DNA of 5,925 nucleotides, taken from NCBI GenBank assembly GCA_012799115.1, contig JAAZLY010000284.1, positions 1 to 5,925 of the forward strand, given 5' to 3'. Each line of letters starts with the position of its first letter. Within the stretch, counting starts at the first letter, position 1. Origin of the DNA: Bacillota bacterium (GTDB lineage Bacteria > Bacillota > Limnochordia > Darwinibacteriales > Darwinibacteriaceae). The notes beneath the pieces were generated by a model. That model saw nothing but the letters and a program-made list of their open reading frames with translations, ran no database searches and had not been told where the DNA came from. Made by a program: the position numbers and the translations under genes. Of this stretch, positions 5,421-5,925 are shown one piece after another.

Positions 5421-5925
5421 CTCGTTTCCCCCCTCTCACAACTGGGACTAACGCCTAGCTCCCGCTGCATTCGATCCATCACAGGGTTGACGTAGTCACT
5501 GGCTTTAAGAATGACGCCATCCCCGCCCTTGCCACCGTCTTTGCTACGACGAATATCCGCAAAATACCCTTCGCTAATCGCTGTCTTGAGACCCTTTACT
5601 TCAATCTCTGCGAGAAAGTCCACGACTTGATCGACGATGGCCTCAGAACGTCTTTGAATCAGACCATCGGGTTTGAAGGAGATCTCCTTGGCTAGGTCAC
5701 GGGCATTTTCCATCACGTAGTTGGCGTTTTCTAGGCTCAAAGAGCGATCACTTAGGTGCGGCGTATGAATAGCCTCAGTAAGCATGCCCAGCAGATGAAT
5801 ACTCTGGCCCGTCATCACAGAGGCCAGGTTAAACATGGCATTTTGCACATGGCCCATAAAGATGTCTCCGGTCATATGCTTAGTAGGGGGCATGTACTTG
5901 AGGGGCGCTTCCGGGAAAATCTGCC
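5417..5925 (-). CDS. kamD: Beta-lysine 5,6-aminomutase, alpha subunit, partial, 5' end beyond right edge
   Basis: C-terminal 168 residues of the large subunit of beta-lysine 5,6-aminomutase; the full protein is about 515 residues. The frame is open to the right edge. It begins QIFPEAPLKYMPPTKHMTGDIFMGHVQNAMFNL when read from the last complete codon, and an ATG at 5891-5893 is internal, not a start. The stretches KYMPPTKHMTGDIF and LLGMLTEAIHTPHLSDR are characteristic of KamD. The alpha subunit forms the TIM barrel that holds substrate, PLP and the adenosyl group, while KamE supplies the cobalamin domain and the PLP lysine. Most of the catalytic barrel lies outside the window. The TGA stop overlaps the kamE ATG by four bases, so the two subunits are probably made in a fixed ratio. 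The assignment rests on the recognisable C-terminus and on the adjacent kamE. Confidence 0.93.
   Translation of the reverse strand, partial: QIFPEAPLKYMPPTKHMTGDIFMGHVQNAMFNLASVMTGQSIHLLGMLTEAIHTPHLSDRSLSLENANYVMENARDLAKEISFKPDGLIQRRSEAIVDQVVDFLAEIEVKGLKTAISEGYFADIRRSKDGGKGGDGVILKASDYVNPVMDRMQRELGVSPSCERGETR
5428..5434 (-). promoter_or_regulatory. Ribosome binding site of kamE
   Basis: AGGGGGG on the minus strand, within the end of kamD, 7 bases before the kamE ATG. It is one of three sites in this operon where the central A of AGGAGG is a G. Confidence 0.55.

Noticed and set aside
1..5925. Mobile elements, CRISPR arrays, tRNA or rRNA genes, riboswitches
   Set aside because: Nearly every base is taken by the eight coding genes. 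I saw no repeats, inverted terminal repeats or RNA-like folds. A B12 or lysine riboswitch could precede the operon but would lie outside the window.

Overview
This window is one dense, single-strand gene cluster for anaerobic lysine fermentation (the 3-keto-5-aminohexanoate pathway). All eight genes lie on the minus strand and are read from right to left. No gap exceeds about 31 bases, and two gene pairs overlap. Transcription order is: kamD (5' end cut by the right edge), kamE, kal, kce, atoD, atoA, kamA, and an acetyl-CoA acetyltransferase (3' end cut by the left edge). No promoter, terminator, RNA gene, mobile element or CRISPR array is visible, so this looks like the interior of a longer operon.

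The genes fit together as follows. KamA moves the alpha-amino group of L-lysine to carbon 3, giving beta-lysine. KamDE moves the epsilon-amino group to carbon 5, giving 3,5-diaminohexanoate. A dehydrogenase (Kdd), not present in this window, would oxidise that to 3-keto-5-aminohexanoate. Kce condenses the keto acid with acetyl-CoA and cleaves it to 3-aminobutyryl-CoA plus acetoacetate. Kal removes ammonia from 3-aminobutyryl-CoA, giving crotonyl-CoA. AtoDA moves CoA from butyryl-CoA to acetoacetate, and the thiolase splits the acetoacetyl-CoA into two acetyl-CoA. One acetyl-CoA repays Kce and the other can yield ATP through acetate. Crotonyl-CoA reduction (Bcd/Etf) must be encoded elsewhere.

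The organism is probably an anaerobic, Firmicutes-like (Bacillota) fermenter or syntroph. The reasons are the lysine fermentation genes, strong purine-rich Shine-Dalgarno sites before nearly every gene, two TTG starts and a base composition near 50% G+C by eye. This is inference; laterally shared lysine clusters also occur in Fusobacteria, Cloacimonadota and other anaerobes.

I see no wholly undescribed system. The points worth a second look are: a KamA with an intact active site but apparently none of the four cysteines that bind structural zinc in the Clostridium subterminale enzyme; an unusual gene order (kal before kce, kamA after the CoA-transferase, no kdd after kamE); inclusion of a thiolase; and two TTG starts that affect annotation.
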